Assembly: GCF_016446285.1 (NCBI RefSeq)
Contig: NZ_CP054140.1
Location: 725,501 to 789,500, forward strand
Source: Desulfobulbus oligotrophicus
GTDB taxonomy: Bacteria > Desulfobacterota > Desulfobulbia > Desulfobulbales > Desulfobulbaceae
DNA length: 64,000 nucleotides
Direction: 5' to 3'
A program made the position numbers and the translations under genes. Positions 10,199 through 17,459 of this stretch are shown here, in pieces. Below the pieces are notes generated by a model. That model made no database searches and had not been told where the DNA came from. It saw only the letters and a program-made list of their open reading frames with translations. The stretch's first letter is position 1. Every line of letters starts with the position of its first letter.

Positions 10199-10222
10199 CA
10201 TGTAACTTCAGCATGTTACATG
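10199..10222. repeat. 8-bp inverted repeat CATGTAAC/GTTACATG
   Basis: CATGTAAC (10199-10206) and GTTACATG (10215-10222) are perfect inverted copies with an 8-base spacer, between the activator gene and the first ORP-like gene. It could be a second operator or the binding site of another regulator. No T-tract follows. Confidence 0.4.
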
Positions 10223-10247
10223 CAACAGGCCCCTGCTGCTTCTTTTC

Positions 10248-10263
10248 CGGCCCTATTTTTGCA
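10248..10263 (+). promoter_or_regulatory. Sigma-54-like -24/-12 sequence
   Basis: CGGCCCTATTTTTGCA has the GG and GC dinucleotides separated by exactly ten bases and a TTGCA -12 element; the -24 element deviates by one base from TGGC. The predicted transcription start (about 10274) would fall next to the ATG at 10275, leaving almost no leader, so the element may be fortuitous or give a leaderless message. Confidence 0.35.
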
Positions 10264-10274
10264 GAAGAAGTGGT

Positions 10275-10772
10275 ATGAGAGCACGACGAACCATTGCCAT
10301 CACGGTCTGGGGTGAACGGATTTCACCGGTCTTTGACTCAGCACGCACCCTGTTGATTGTTGAGATTGACGGGAACACCATAATCAACAGCGCCCATCTC
10401 ACCTTTGATCCGGATCGACCGCTTGAACTTGTGCAGATGTTACAAAGACAGCAGGTGGCGCTGGTTATCTGCGGTGCGGTCTCAGAACAACCGGCAGCCA
10501 TTCTTGAAACCGCAGGAATCCGGCTGCTTCCTTTTGTAGCCGGTGAGGTGAACCACATACTTGAGCGGTACTGCAAAGGCCGCTCTCTTGGTCGTGAATT
10601 CAGAATGCCGGGTTGCAGCAACAACTTCTGCTGCCACGGGAGGATTCGGCGCGGCAGAGAGATCAGTATAACAAAGTTGCCGCAGCAATACGGCAATCGA
10701 AAACGGGCTGGTTGCACTGACCTGTTGCCACACCGTCAGAGCAATGGTTCTGAGAAGCCAACACAAAAATAA
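10275..10772 (+). CDS. NifX/NifB-type dinitrogenase iron-molybdenum cofactor-binding protein
   Basis: 165-residue protein. The first 105 residues match the NifX/NifB-C (MTH1175-like) fold: IAITVWGERISPVFDSARTLLIVEI, then ALVICGAVSEQPAAILETAGIRLLPF. The C-terminal tail is basic and Cys-rich (MPGCSNNFCCHGRIRRGRE), as in several such proteins from anaerobes, and could bind a metal. Orange Protein, the Mo-Cu cluster carrier of Desulfovibrio, belongs to this fold family. It is the first gene downstream of the sigma-54 activator. The exact metal and partner are unknown; nitrogenase genes are not present in the window, so a role in nitrogen fixation is not implied. Confidence 0.8.
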   Translation: MRARRTIAITVWGERISPVFDSARTLLIVEIDGNTIINSAHLTFDPDRPLELVQMLQRQQVALVICGAVSEQPAAILETAGIRLLPFVAGEVNHILERYCKGRSLGREFRMPGCSNNFCCHGRIRRGREISITKLPQQYGNRKRAGCTDLLPHRQSNGSEKPTQK

Positions 10773-10802
10773 CAGAGTAAACTTCAATAAGGAGCAATAC
10801 AT

Positions 10803-11036
10803 ATGCCAGGAATGAATGGAAAAGGTCCCATGGGAACAGGGCCGGTCGGCAAAGGCTTCGGTCCCTGTCAAACAGATACTGCAGGCCGGATGACGGAAGA
10901 AGAGCAAAGACAACAACCCGCTGACCTGAACCGGGCACAGGGTCTGCGCCGGGGTAACCGCTGCGGCTGCGGTGCGGGCAGAGGTGCTGGAGGCGGGCGA
11001 GGCGGTGGCCGCGGACAACGTGGCGGCAATCGATAG
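10803..11036 (+). CDS. DUF5320-type glycine-rich small protein
   Basis: 77-residue protein starting MPGMNGKGPMGTGPVGKGFGPC, the hallmark start of DUF5320 proteins, which accompany NifX-like and MinD-ferredoxin genes in anaerobes. The C-terminal third is almost pure Gly/Arg with two Cys (RCGCGAGRGAGGGRGGGRG). The start is supported by AAGGAG nine bases upstream of the ATG. Function is unknown; the Cys and Gly pattern suggests a flexible metal-binding or scaffold protein. It lies 30 bases after the NifX-like gene in the same operon. Confidence 0.75.
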   Translation: MPGMNGKGPMGTGPVGKGFGPCQTDTAGRMTEEEQRQQPADLNRAQGLRRGNRCGCGAGRGAGGGRGGGRGQRGGNR

Positions 11037-11124
11037 CCTTCTCCGCCCGATGTTGTCCTTCTCAAAGAAAACAGTTGTCCGTCCTTCAGGTTATGGCGGT
11101 AACAATTTTTTACGGAGTATAATT

Positions 11125-11523
11125 TTGACCATTGTTTTTATTGCCAAGGATTTCTCGCGCTTCGGCGCCCTTGTCTCCCGTCTGCGCCGGGAAAAGCATG
11201 TCGACCTGATTCCTGTGGTGACCGGCGCGGCCGGGTTGAGCCACCTGCAGGATGCATCGATTGATCTTGTCATTGTTGATGAACAGCTGGAAGACATGAG
11301 CGGTCTGGAATTTATCAACCGGTTGGTGAAGGTGAATCCCCTTGCCAACACTGCTCTTGTCGGTGCTCTGCCGGAAGAGGAGTTCCATGAGAGCACTGAG
11401 GGGTTGGGAGTTTTGCTGCAGCTGCCCCGTCAGCCCGGCGAACAGGATGCTGAAACGCTCCTGGCCGCTCTGAACAAGATCTCAGGATTGCTGCAACCGG
11501 CAACCGTACAGGCTGACTTATGA
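11125..11523 (+). CDS. Degenerate receiver-domain protein (TTG start)
   Basis: 132-residue protein with the alpha/beta pattern of response-regulator receivers (TIVFIAKDFSRFGALVSRL ... DLVIVDEQLEDMSGLEFI). An Asp is present at the phosphorylation position (IVDEQ), but the acidic pair of strand 1 is missing (IAKD), and the usual C-terminal Lys-Pro is replaced by LPRQP. It is therefore probably a pseudo-receiver used for protein contact rather than phosphotransfer. The TTG at 11125 is chosen because GGAG lies seven bases upstream; the in-frame ATG at 11051 has no ribosome site, and one at 10972 overlaps the preceding gene. Its stop overlaps the next ATG (ATGA). Confidence 0.7.
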   Translation: MTIVFIAKDFSRFGALVSRLRREKHVDLIPVVTGAAGLSHLQDASIDLVIVDEQLEDMSGLEFINRLVKVNPLANTALVGALPEEEFHESTEGLGVLLQLPRQPGEQDAETLLAALNKISGLLQPATVQADL

Positions 11524-12383
11524 TTATCAGTATTGCCAGTGGAAAAGGCGGTACCGGCAAGACCACCGTGGCCACCAACCTGGCGCAGGTCCTCGGCAAC
11601 CGGGTGCAGTTGCTCGACTGTGATGTTGAAGAGCCGAACGCCCATCTGTTCTTACAGCCGACCTTTACCCAAAGCGAGCCGGTGACAACGCCGATTCCGC
11701 TGATTGACGAGACAAAGTGTACCTTCTGTCGAAAATGTGCGGATTTCTGCGAATTCAACGCCTTGGCCGTGGTGGGTAAACAGGTGCTGGTTTTTGCCGA
11801 ACTCTGTCACAGCTGCGGTGGCTGCATGCTCGTCTGCCCGGAAGGAGCGATCACGGAAACCAGCCGCGAGTTGGGTACGCTCAATGTAGGGAACGCCGGG
11901 GAGGTTGCATTTGTCAACGGTCGTCTTCGGGTGGGCGAGGCCATGTCACCACCCCTGATTAAACGGGTCCGGGCTGCGGCTGACCCTGATCGCATCACCC
12001 TGATCGACGCCCCTCCGGGAACGTCTTGCCCTGTGATCGCGGCCATGCACGAAACCGATTTTGTCCTTCTGGTGACCGAACCCACCCCCTTTGGCTTGCA
12101 TGACCTCAAGCTGGCGGTGGAGGCCGTCAAACTGCTTGGTATTCCTGCCGGGTTGGTTGTCAACCGGGCTGATATCGGTGATAACGCCGTCTTTCAGTAT
12201 GCTGAAGAAGAGGAACTCCCGCTGTTGCTGACCATCCCCTTTGACCGGCAAATTGCCGAGGCCTATTCCCGCGGCAGGATGATGGTTGATGCGTTACCTG
12301 AGTGGCGACATCAATTTATCGAGCTGTTTGCTAAAATTGAACAGATCGTCAAGGTCAACAAGGAGGCGGCATGCGTGAATTAG
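11520..12383 (+). CDS. MinD/Mrp-like P-loop ATPase with inserted 2[4Fe-4S] ferredoxin domain (ORP-type)
   Basis: 287-residue cytosolic ATPase. The N-terminus IASGKGGTGKTTVATNLA is the deviant Walker A of the MinD/ParA/Mrp class. A ferredoxin-like insertion at about 60-105 has two cluster motifs, CTFCRKCADFC and CHSCGGCMLVCP. Switch II is LIDAPPGTSCPV. Paired copies of this architecture are the orp ATPases of Desulfovibrio and relatives, believed to act on metal-sulfur cofactor assembly with NifX-like proteins. It overlaps the upstream receiver gene by 4 bases and the next ATPase by 13 bases, so the two ATPases are probably made in equal amounts. Confidence 0.88.
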   Translation: MIISIASGKGGTGKTTVATNLAQVLGNRVQLLDCDVEEPNAHLFLQPTFTQSEPVTTPIPLIDETKCTFCRKCADFCEFNALAVVGKQVLVFAELCHSCGGCMLVCPEGAITETSRELGTLNVGNAGEVAFVNGRLRVGEAMSPPLIKRVRAAADPDRITLIDAPPGTSCPVIAAMHETDFVLLVTEPTPFGLHDLKLAVEAVKLLGIPAGLVVNRADIGDNAVFQYAEEEELPLLLTIPFDRQIAEAYSRGRMMVDALPEWRHQFIELFAKIEQIVKVNKEAACVN

Positions 12384-13276
12384 TTATCATCAGCGGCAAA
12401 GGAGGGACCGGTAAAACCAGCCTGACCGCCGCTCTTGCGTCCCTTGCCGTCAACACTGTGCTGTGCGACGCCGACGTGGACGCTGCTGATCTGCATCTTC
12501 TGATGCAGCCTGAAATACGGCAGCACCACGATTTTATGGGCGGCAAATCAGCCAGGATCAACCCCGACCTTTGCACCGGATGTGATACCTGTCGTACCCT
12601 CTGCCGCTTCGACGCCATCAGCGAGCGGCTGGTGGTCGACCCTATCCGGTGCGAAGGCTGTGGTGTGTGCGTTCACTTTTGCCCGGCCGGGGCCATTGAA
12701 TTTCCGGTCCAGCGCTGTGGTGAATGGTATGTCTCAGACACCCGTTTCGGCACCATGGTGCATGCCCGGCTCGGCATAGCTGAAGAGAACTCGGGCAAGC
12801 TGGTCAGTTTGATCCGCAAAGAGGCACGACAACTCGCAGAAGAGCACGGCCATGACCTCATCCTCACCGATGGCCCTCCCGGAATCGGTTGCCCGGTGAT
12901 TGCAGCCATCGGCGGGGCCACGGCACTGCTTATCATCACTGAACCCACGGTTTCAGGTGTACATGATATGGAACGTGTGCTGGATCTCGCCGCTCACTTC
13001 AACGTACCGGGCATGGTGTGTATCAACAAGTTCGACCTCAACCCGGCAATGACCGAGACCATCGAGAATATTGCCCAAAAACGTAATGTAGCGGTTCTGG
13101 GAAAGATACCGTTTGATCCGGTCTTTACCCATGCCATGGTCGCCGGCAAGACCCTGCTTGAGTACGGCGAAGAAACACCGACGCATGAGGTGGTTCGGGA
13201 GATCTGGAACAAGATCATCACCTCACCTTCCATGCATTCCTATGGAATCGTGGATTTAAAAGCAACAATTCAATAA
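12371..13276 (+). CDS. Second MinD/Mrp-like ATPase with ferredoxin insert (ORP-type)
   Basis: 301-residue paralogue of the preceding gene. It has deviant Walker A ISGKGGTGKTSLTAALA, an insert with CTGCDTCRTLCRFDA and CEGCGVCVHFCPAGA (each four Cys, for two [4Fe-4S] clusters), and switch II LTDGPPGIGCPV. The Asp-to-Thr-Asp wording differs from the first copy (LIDAPPG), and the inserts are only moderately similar, which suggests an old duplication and a heterodimer. Its start overlaps the previous coding region, indicating translational coupling. The NifX-like genes that follow are the likely client or carrier proteins. Confidence 0.88.
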   Translation: MRELVIISGKGGTGKTSLTAALASLAVNTVLCDADVDAADLHLLMQPEIRQHHDFMGGKSARINPDLCTGCDTCRTLCRFDAISERLVVDPIRCEGCGVCVHFCPAGAIEFPVQRCGEWYVSDTRFGTMVHARLGIAEENSGKLVSLIRKEARQLAEEHGHDLILTDGPPGIGCPVIAAIGGATALLIITEPTVSGVHDMERVLDLAAHFNVPGMVCINKFDLNPAMTETIENIAQKRNVAVLGKIPFDPVFTHAMVAGKTLLEYGEETPTHEVVREIWNKIITSPSMHSYGIVDLKATIQ

Positions 13277-13305
13277 CGATAGATGAACAAAAGGAGAAGA
13301 ACACC

Positions 13306-13680
13306 ATGGTGCGATTAGCGATCCCCTCCGAGGGACAGGGTGGTTTAGACGGCATGCGATCAGGTCATTTCGGCCACTGCGACGTCTTTACCTGCATTGA
13401 TATCGAGAACGGGAAGATCACTCAGGTATCGATCCTACCCAACAGAGAACATGTGCAGGGCGGGTGTATGGTACCGGTTAACCTGTTGGCCGAAGCCGGA
13501 GTCAATGCGCTGGTTGTCGGCGGTATCGGCATGAGACCTCTGATGGGATTTAAACAGGCTGGTATAGATGTCTACCACGACGGCGTCCGTCCGGAGATCC
13601 GACCGGTGGTTGAAGATTTTTTGACTGGCAATCTGTCTAAAATCACAGATGACCAGGTCTGCGGCGGCGGGCAGCGTTAA
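13306..13680 (+). CDS. NifX/NifB-type cofactor-binding protein
   Basis: 124-residue protein of the dinitrogenase iron-molybdenum cofactor family: RLAIPSEGQGGLDGMRSGHFGHCDVFTCIDIENGKI, followed by VNALVVGGIGMRPLMGFKQAGIDVYH. The early SGHFGHC segment and the GGIGMRP loop are the usual metal-cluster ligands and fold markers. It ends with a short tail, VCGGGQR. It lies 29 bases downstream of the second ATPase with AAAGGAG as ribosome site. It is probably the Orange-Protein-like component of the locus, though I cannot tell whether it binds Mo-Cu, Fe-Mo or another cluster. Confidence 0.82.
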   Translation: MVRLAIPSEGQGGLDGMRSGHFGHCDVFTCIDIENGKITQVSILPNREHVQGGCMVPVNLLAEAGVNALVVGGIGMRPLMGFKQAGIDVYHDGVRPEIRPVVEDFLTGNLSKITDDQVCGGGQR

Positions 13681-13701
13681 ACCGGTCACCAGGGAGACAA
13701 C

Positions 13702-14061
13702 ATGAAAGTAGCGGTAACATCCAAAGGGGTTCTGCTCAGCAGCGAGGTTGACCCTCGTTTCGGTCGCGCCCCCTACATTGTCATTGTCGATACCGAAACA
13801 ATGGAATTTGAGGCTGTGGACAACAGCGCCAACGTCAACGCATTCCAGGGCGCAGGTATCAAGGCGGCAACCATGGTCAGTGATAAGGGCGCTGCAGTGC
13901 TGATGACCGGTTATTGCGGGCCCAAGGCCTTTACAACACTGGAAGCGGCCGGCGTCAAGGTGGTCAGCGATGTAACCGGTACTGTCCGTGATGCTGTCAA
14001 CGCGTTCAAAGAAGGGGCCGTCACGTACTCCAGTGCACCGAACAAGGAGGCGCACTGGTAA
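13702..14061 (+). CDS. NifX/NifB-type cofactor-binding protein (last ORP-locus gene)
   Basis: 119-residue protein of the same family: KVAVTSKGVLLSSEVDPRFGRAPYIVIVD, then VLMTGYCGPKAFTTLEAAGVKVV. Here the ligand region has PRFGRA in place of GHFGHC, so the two neighbouring paralogues probably differ in the cluster they hold. The single Cys in TGYCGPKA is typical of the DVU2108/Orange Protein subgroup. GGAGACAAC precedes the ATG. A strong intrinsic terminator 38 bases downstream ends the operon here. Confidence 0.82.
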   Translation: MKVAVTSKGVLLSSEVDPRFGRAPYIVIVDTETMEFEAVDNSANVNAFQGAGIKAATMVSDKGAAVLMTGYCGPKAFTTLEAAGVKVVSDVTGTVRDAVNAFKEGAVTYSSAPNKEAHW

Positions 14062-14098
14062 GAACAGGGTTATCGTATCCTGTATAGCTGTCCATAAC

Positions 14099-14147
14099 GA
14101 CCGTTTAGAAGTGGAGCCTTTTCCTGTCTTCTAAACGGTCTTTTTTT
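14099..14147 (+). terminator. Intrinsic terminator of the ORP-like operon
   Basis: GACCGTTTAGAAG (14099-14111) and CTTCTAAACGGTC (14128-14140) form a perfect 13-bp stem around a 16-base loop, followed immediately by seven T residues. This is a textbook Rho-independent terminator for the plus-strand operon. Confidence 0.93.
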
Positions 14148-14256
14148 ATGTAAACATCAGGGAACGATCACCAAACGAGTTCTGCCTCATTCTTCCTTGG
14201 CACCAGAGCCGACAGCGCATCCTGCACACCGTGTGGTGCGGTGGTAATCCCAGGCG

Positions 14257-15525
14257 TTACCGTTTTCCCACCACCTCGTCTTCACGCACTTTGGACAGGA
14301 TGAGGGCGCCGATCGCGAACAAAACCAGCAAACTGAGTACACCCCAACGGGTATCGCCTGTCAGCCGACCGACCAGCCCCATCAGAAACGGTCCGGTGAT
14401 GGCGGCAAATTTCCCGAACACATTGTAGAAGCCAAAAAATTCAGCACTTTTTTCCGGAGGAATCAGGCGACCAAAAAAGCTGCGGCTCAGTGCCTGAATC
14501 CCCCCCATGGCAGAGGCAACAAGGAAGGCAATGCCCCAGAAAGCGAGCTTTTTCCAGAGCGGATCAATAATTGCCGGCAGAAAAAAGGCACCGACCGTTA
14601 CCAGGCAGTAAAGAAGGATACCGGCCATCAGCATGGTTTTGGCGGTATACCGGGTGGCCAGGCGGCCGTAGATCAGGGCAAAGGGAAAGGCAACGATCTG
14701 AATAAACAACAGAACCACAATCAACAGCGAAATGCTGAAGCCAAGGTCACGGCCGTAGGCCGTAGCCATGGTGATAATGGTATCAACACCATCGATATAA
14801 AAAAAATAGGCCATGAGAAAGAGAAAGGCCTGCGGATACTGCCGGATCTCGAGCATGGTCTTCCCAATGCGGCGGAAGCTGTCACGAAAAGGTGTAGACG
14901 AAACAGGCAGTGCATGGATCTGCCGCAGGGTACCAACAGCGGGCAGCGAAAAACCCAGCCACCAGAGACCGACAACAACAAAGCCGATCCGTACCGATCC
15001 AACCGGCAGGGTATCACCGCCACCACCGATGAAAAGAAGTCCGATAACACCGACAAAAGGAATAACTGATCCGATATACCCATAGGCGTAACCGCGGGCG
15101 GAAATCAGATCCATGCGCTCAGGGGTGGTCACATCGACCAGAAAGGCGTCATAGAAGATATTCGCCCCGGCCCAGCCGACCCGGGCAAGAACAAACAGCA
15201 GAAGACAGAGCAGCCAGTGTCCTGCAGGGACAAGGGAAAGCGTTAAGTTGAAAAAGACACCGGCTAAAAGAAAACCAACGAAAAATATCTTTTTCCGGCC
15301 GGGATAATCGGCCATGGCCCCGAGCACCGGGGCAAGCAGCGCCAACGCGAGGGAAGCGGCAGCATTGGCAAACCCCCAGTTTGCCGTAGCAATGTGGGAA
15401 GGCTGCCCGGCAGCCATCACATCCTTGAAATAGATCGGCATGATCGCCGTGACCATAACCAGCACAAAAGCTGAATTGGCAACGTCGTAAAGAATCCAGT
15501 GGCGTTCTTCTCTGGTCATGTGCAT
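14257..15525 (-). CDS. MFS transporter, UMF1/Atg22-like family
   Basis: 422-residue membrane protein with about twelve hydrophobic helices. The opening EERHWILYDVANSAFVLVMVTAIMPIYFKD is the signature of the UMF1 (Atg22-like) branch of the major facilitator superfamily, as are the GAMADYPGRKKIFF loop and GGIQALSRSFFGRLIPPEKSAEFFGFYNVFGK. The branch is broadly linked to amino-acid or peptide efflux, but the bacterial substrates are unknown. Two close ATGs (15525 and 15519) are possible starts; neither has a strong ribosome site. It stands alone, convergent to the ORP-like operon. Confidence 0.88.
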   Translation of the reverse strand: MHMTREERHWILYDVANSAFVLVMVTAIMPIYFKDVMAAGQPSHIATANWGFANAAASLALALLAPVLGAMADYPGRKKIFFVGFLLAGVFFNLTLSLVPAGHWLLCLLLFVLARVGWAGANIFYDAFLVDVTTPERMDLISARGYAYGYIGSVIPFVGVIGLLFIGGGGDTLPVGSVRIGFVVVGLWWLGFSLPAVGTLRQIHALPVSSTPFRDSFRRIGKTMLEIRQYPQAFLFLMAYFFYIDGVDTIITMATAYGRDLGFSISLLIVVLLFIQIVAFPFALIYGRLATRYTAKTMLMAGILLYCLVTVGAFFLPAIIDPLWKKLAFWGIAFLVASAMGGIQALSRSFFGRLIPPEKSAEFFGFYNVFGKFAAITGPFLMGLVGRLTGDTRWGVLSLLVLFAIGALILSKVREDEVVGKR

Positions 15526-15704
15526 ACAGATTTGCTCGTTCGTCTATCCGGCAGATGCTTGAGGTTGAACTCAGCGGTGAAAGTGCGGTCTGTCTTTCAC
15601 CTGTCTGGCGGTAACCGTCAGCACGGTCCCTCTGCCTCTTTTGTTACGTAACGGTCATCATCAGGTACAACTGATACTGTTGAGAAGGGACTCTGCGGAT
15701 ATTT

Positions 15705-16136
15705 TTAGAACGAGTAGACCCTGATGTCGGTGAACTCTGCACCGACCCGGTTTTTACTCAGGCTTTTGAGCCGGATTCTCCGCATTACCATCGATCCGGA
15801 GACCGAACGGTATTTGATGCGGAGATCATGTGCCTTAGCAATGCTGCGGCTGTACTGTGCAGGGACAGTAAAACCAACCCCCCCAATGGAGATATCGCTG
15901 AGATAAACCGGACATTCACTGCCGTTCTGAAGAATGATATAGGCCTTGCCACAGGTGGACTCTCTGCCGGATGCCCGGTGGTTCAGGGTGTAAAAGGTGG
16001 AATGTCCACAGGTACAGCGCACCATCTTTTTCCGTAACCCCGCCGGAATAACGACATACTGTTTTTTAGCGCAGCGATCGCAGGTGGTACGGATTCTTCC
16101 GTCCTTAACGTTGATGCTTTTGGTTCGGCCTGCCAT
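15705..16136 (-). CDS. PilZ-domain protein with N-terminal Cys-rich ribbon
   Basis: 143-residue cytosolic protein. The N-terminus carries CDRC and CTCG pairs that resemble a small zinc ribbon. Residues about 52-140 are a PilZ domain with the cyclic-di-GMP motif RASGR and, 20-odd residues on, DISIGGVGF. Both halves of the binding motif are intact, so it probably binds c-di-GMP and signals to motility or surface functions. The start at 16136 is chosen because GGAGG precedes it; the frame stays open upstream to 16274 without such a site. It is a single gene with its own promoter candidate. Confidence 0.82.
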   Translation of the reverse strand: MAGRTKSINVKDGRIRTTCDRCAKKQYVVIPAGLRKKMVRCTCGHSTFYTLNHRASGRESTCGKAYIILQNGSECPVYLSDISIGGVGFTVPAQYSRSIAKAHDLRIKYRSVSGSMVMRRIRLKSLSKNRVGAEFTDIRVYSF

Positions 16137-16169
16137 GGGAACCTCCAACTGTTGAGACGATTTCCTCCA

Positions 16170-16198
16170 AATACACCCCGCCCGGGAAATTTTGTCAA
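16170..16198 (-). promoter_or_regulatory. Candidate sigma-70 promoter of the PilZ gene
   Basis: On the minus strand TTGACA (16193-16198) is separated by 17 bases from TGTATT (16170-16175), about 34 bases upstream of the PilZ start. The -35 is perfect and the -10 weak. Confidence 0.45.
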
Positions 16199-16275
16199 TG
16201 GGGAAGACGGGGACTGCCCTGTATTCTGCAGTGCAGAGAGCAATCGCGGATAAAAATGAGGCGGTGAAAAACAAA

Positions 16276-16304
16276 TTGACACTTTCAGGTGGTTTTTGTA
16301 TTGA
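16276..16304 (+). promoter_or_regulatory. Candidate sigma-70 promoter of the universal stress gene
   Basis: TTGACA (16276-16281), a 17-base spacer and TATTGA (16299-16304) form a good sigma-70 promoter on the plus strand. Transcription from about 16311 would give a 130-base leader for the gene at 16440. Confidence 0.55.
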
Positions 16305-16318
16305 ATGTTATGTGCTTT

Positions 16319-16361
16319 TTGGAGGTTATGCTTTACCTGTGCACCGTTGCCTCCAATTTTT
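16319..16361 (+). terminator. Leader hairpin with T-tract upstream of universal stress gene
   Basis: TTGGAGG (16319-16325) pairs with CCTCCAA (16350-16356), followed by five T residues, all between the promoter and the start codon. It has the form of a weak terminator or attenuator. The loop contains an 11-codon open frame beginning ATG at 16328, but its ribosome-site spacing is only two bases. Confidence 0.35.
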
Positions 16362-16439
16362 AACAGGTTCAGCCACCCGATGATCTGCCGGCCCCGAGCC
16401 TGGTCGGCCTAACGCTCCAAACACCACAAAAGAGGACAC

Positions 16440-16937
16440 ATGGTTCCGGCACCGATTATTCAAACTATTCTCTATGCAACTGATCTGGGGAAAAATGCCC
16501 GAGCAGTTTTTCGTCTGGCTGTCAGCATGGCCCGTCATTACGATGCCCGTCTGCTGATACTCAACGTTGTTGAACCGCTTGGTACCACCGGTTCCACCAT
16601 CATTGCCAACTATCTTTCCGGTGAAACTGCAGAAAAGATCAACAGGGATGCTGCCCATGACATCCTGCACCATATGAAAGAACGGTTAGCCAGGTACAGT
16701 AAAGAGGAAATGGATGCCTTTGGCTTGGACTGGGCACCGCCAACCGATATTTTAGTGGCCACCGGTATACCCAGCGAGGTCATTTTACAGATTGCCAAGA
16801 GGTACGAGGCAGACATGATCGTTGTGGGCACCTCATCCCGCTCATTTCTTGGCAGTGCAATGATGGGCTCCACTGCTCGCCGTGTTTCCCGGCACAGTAC
16901 TATCCCGGTGCTGGTGGTTCCAATCACTGAAGAGTAG
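16440..16937 (+). CDS. Universal stress protein (UspA family)
   Basis: 165-residue single-domain Usp: IIQTILYATDLGKNARAVFRLAVSMA at the N-terminus and the nucleotide-binding motif VVGTSSRSFLGSAMMGSTARRV near residue 138, matching G-2X-G-9X-G(S/T). ATP binding and a role in stress survival are expected from the family; the partner is unknown. AGAGGACAC precedes the ATG. It is preceded by a promoter and leader hairpin and appears monocistronic. Confidence 0.88.
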   Translation: MVPAPIIQTILYATDLGKNARAVFRLAVSMARHYDARLLILNVVEPLGTTGSTIIANYLSGETAEKINRDAAHDILHHMKERLARYSKEEMDAFGLDWAPPTDILVATGIPSEVILQIAKRYEADMIVVGTSSRSFLGSAMMGSTARRVSRHSTIPVLVVPITEE

Positions 16938-17459
16938 GGCCTGCGGATGGACCGGTGCATCTCTGCTGCCTGCTGACACGGCGCGTCCGAAATATCGGGG
17001 AGGCGTCGCAGACATGGTCATTGGTACAAAGAGTACCGATGACCATAACATAGCAGTGCCCGTGTACAAAATGAATCTCTCCCAGGCTCCAACTGCTGCG
17101 ACAAAGCCAGCAGCACTGAGGAAAACTCACATCTTTGTGCCCAATCGCCGGCCTGAACACCTTCTTCATCATTTCCCGGACACGCTGCATACAGCCGACA
17201 ATACTCATACCGGTTAGCAACAGTACTTTTTTAGTTGCAACAACGACGTCAACGGCTGCCTGATCTGTTCAGGTATCGATAAACCGCTGCTGCGGGAAAT
17301 GCATTGCCGCAGTGCAAAGCAGGGCAAACAAATCACTTTTCCCAACGGAAATATCGTGTATGTTAAACAACACAAAAAAAGGAGTCGGGAGACGGCAAGA
17401 GATATTCACCATCCCTTGCCGGGACAGACACCACATTTCAAAATAAAAAGGAATACAAT
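16938..17459. other. 522-base gap with no recognisable gene
   Basis: Short open frames occur on both strands here, but none shows a ribosome site, family motif or codon pattern like the neighbours. The last 110 bases (AT-rich, with AAGGAATACAAT before the ATG at 17460) are the leader of ilvC. I see no T-box or leader-peptide pattern. Confidence 0.5.
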
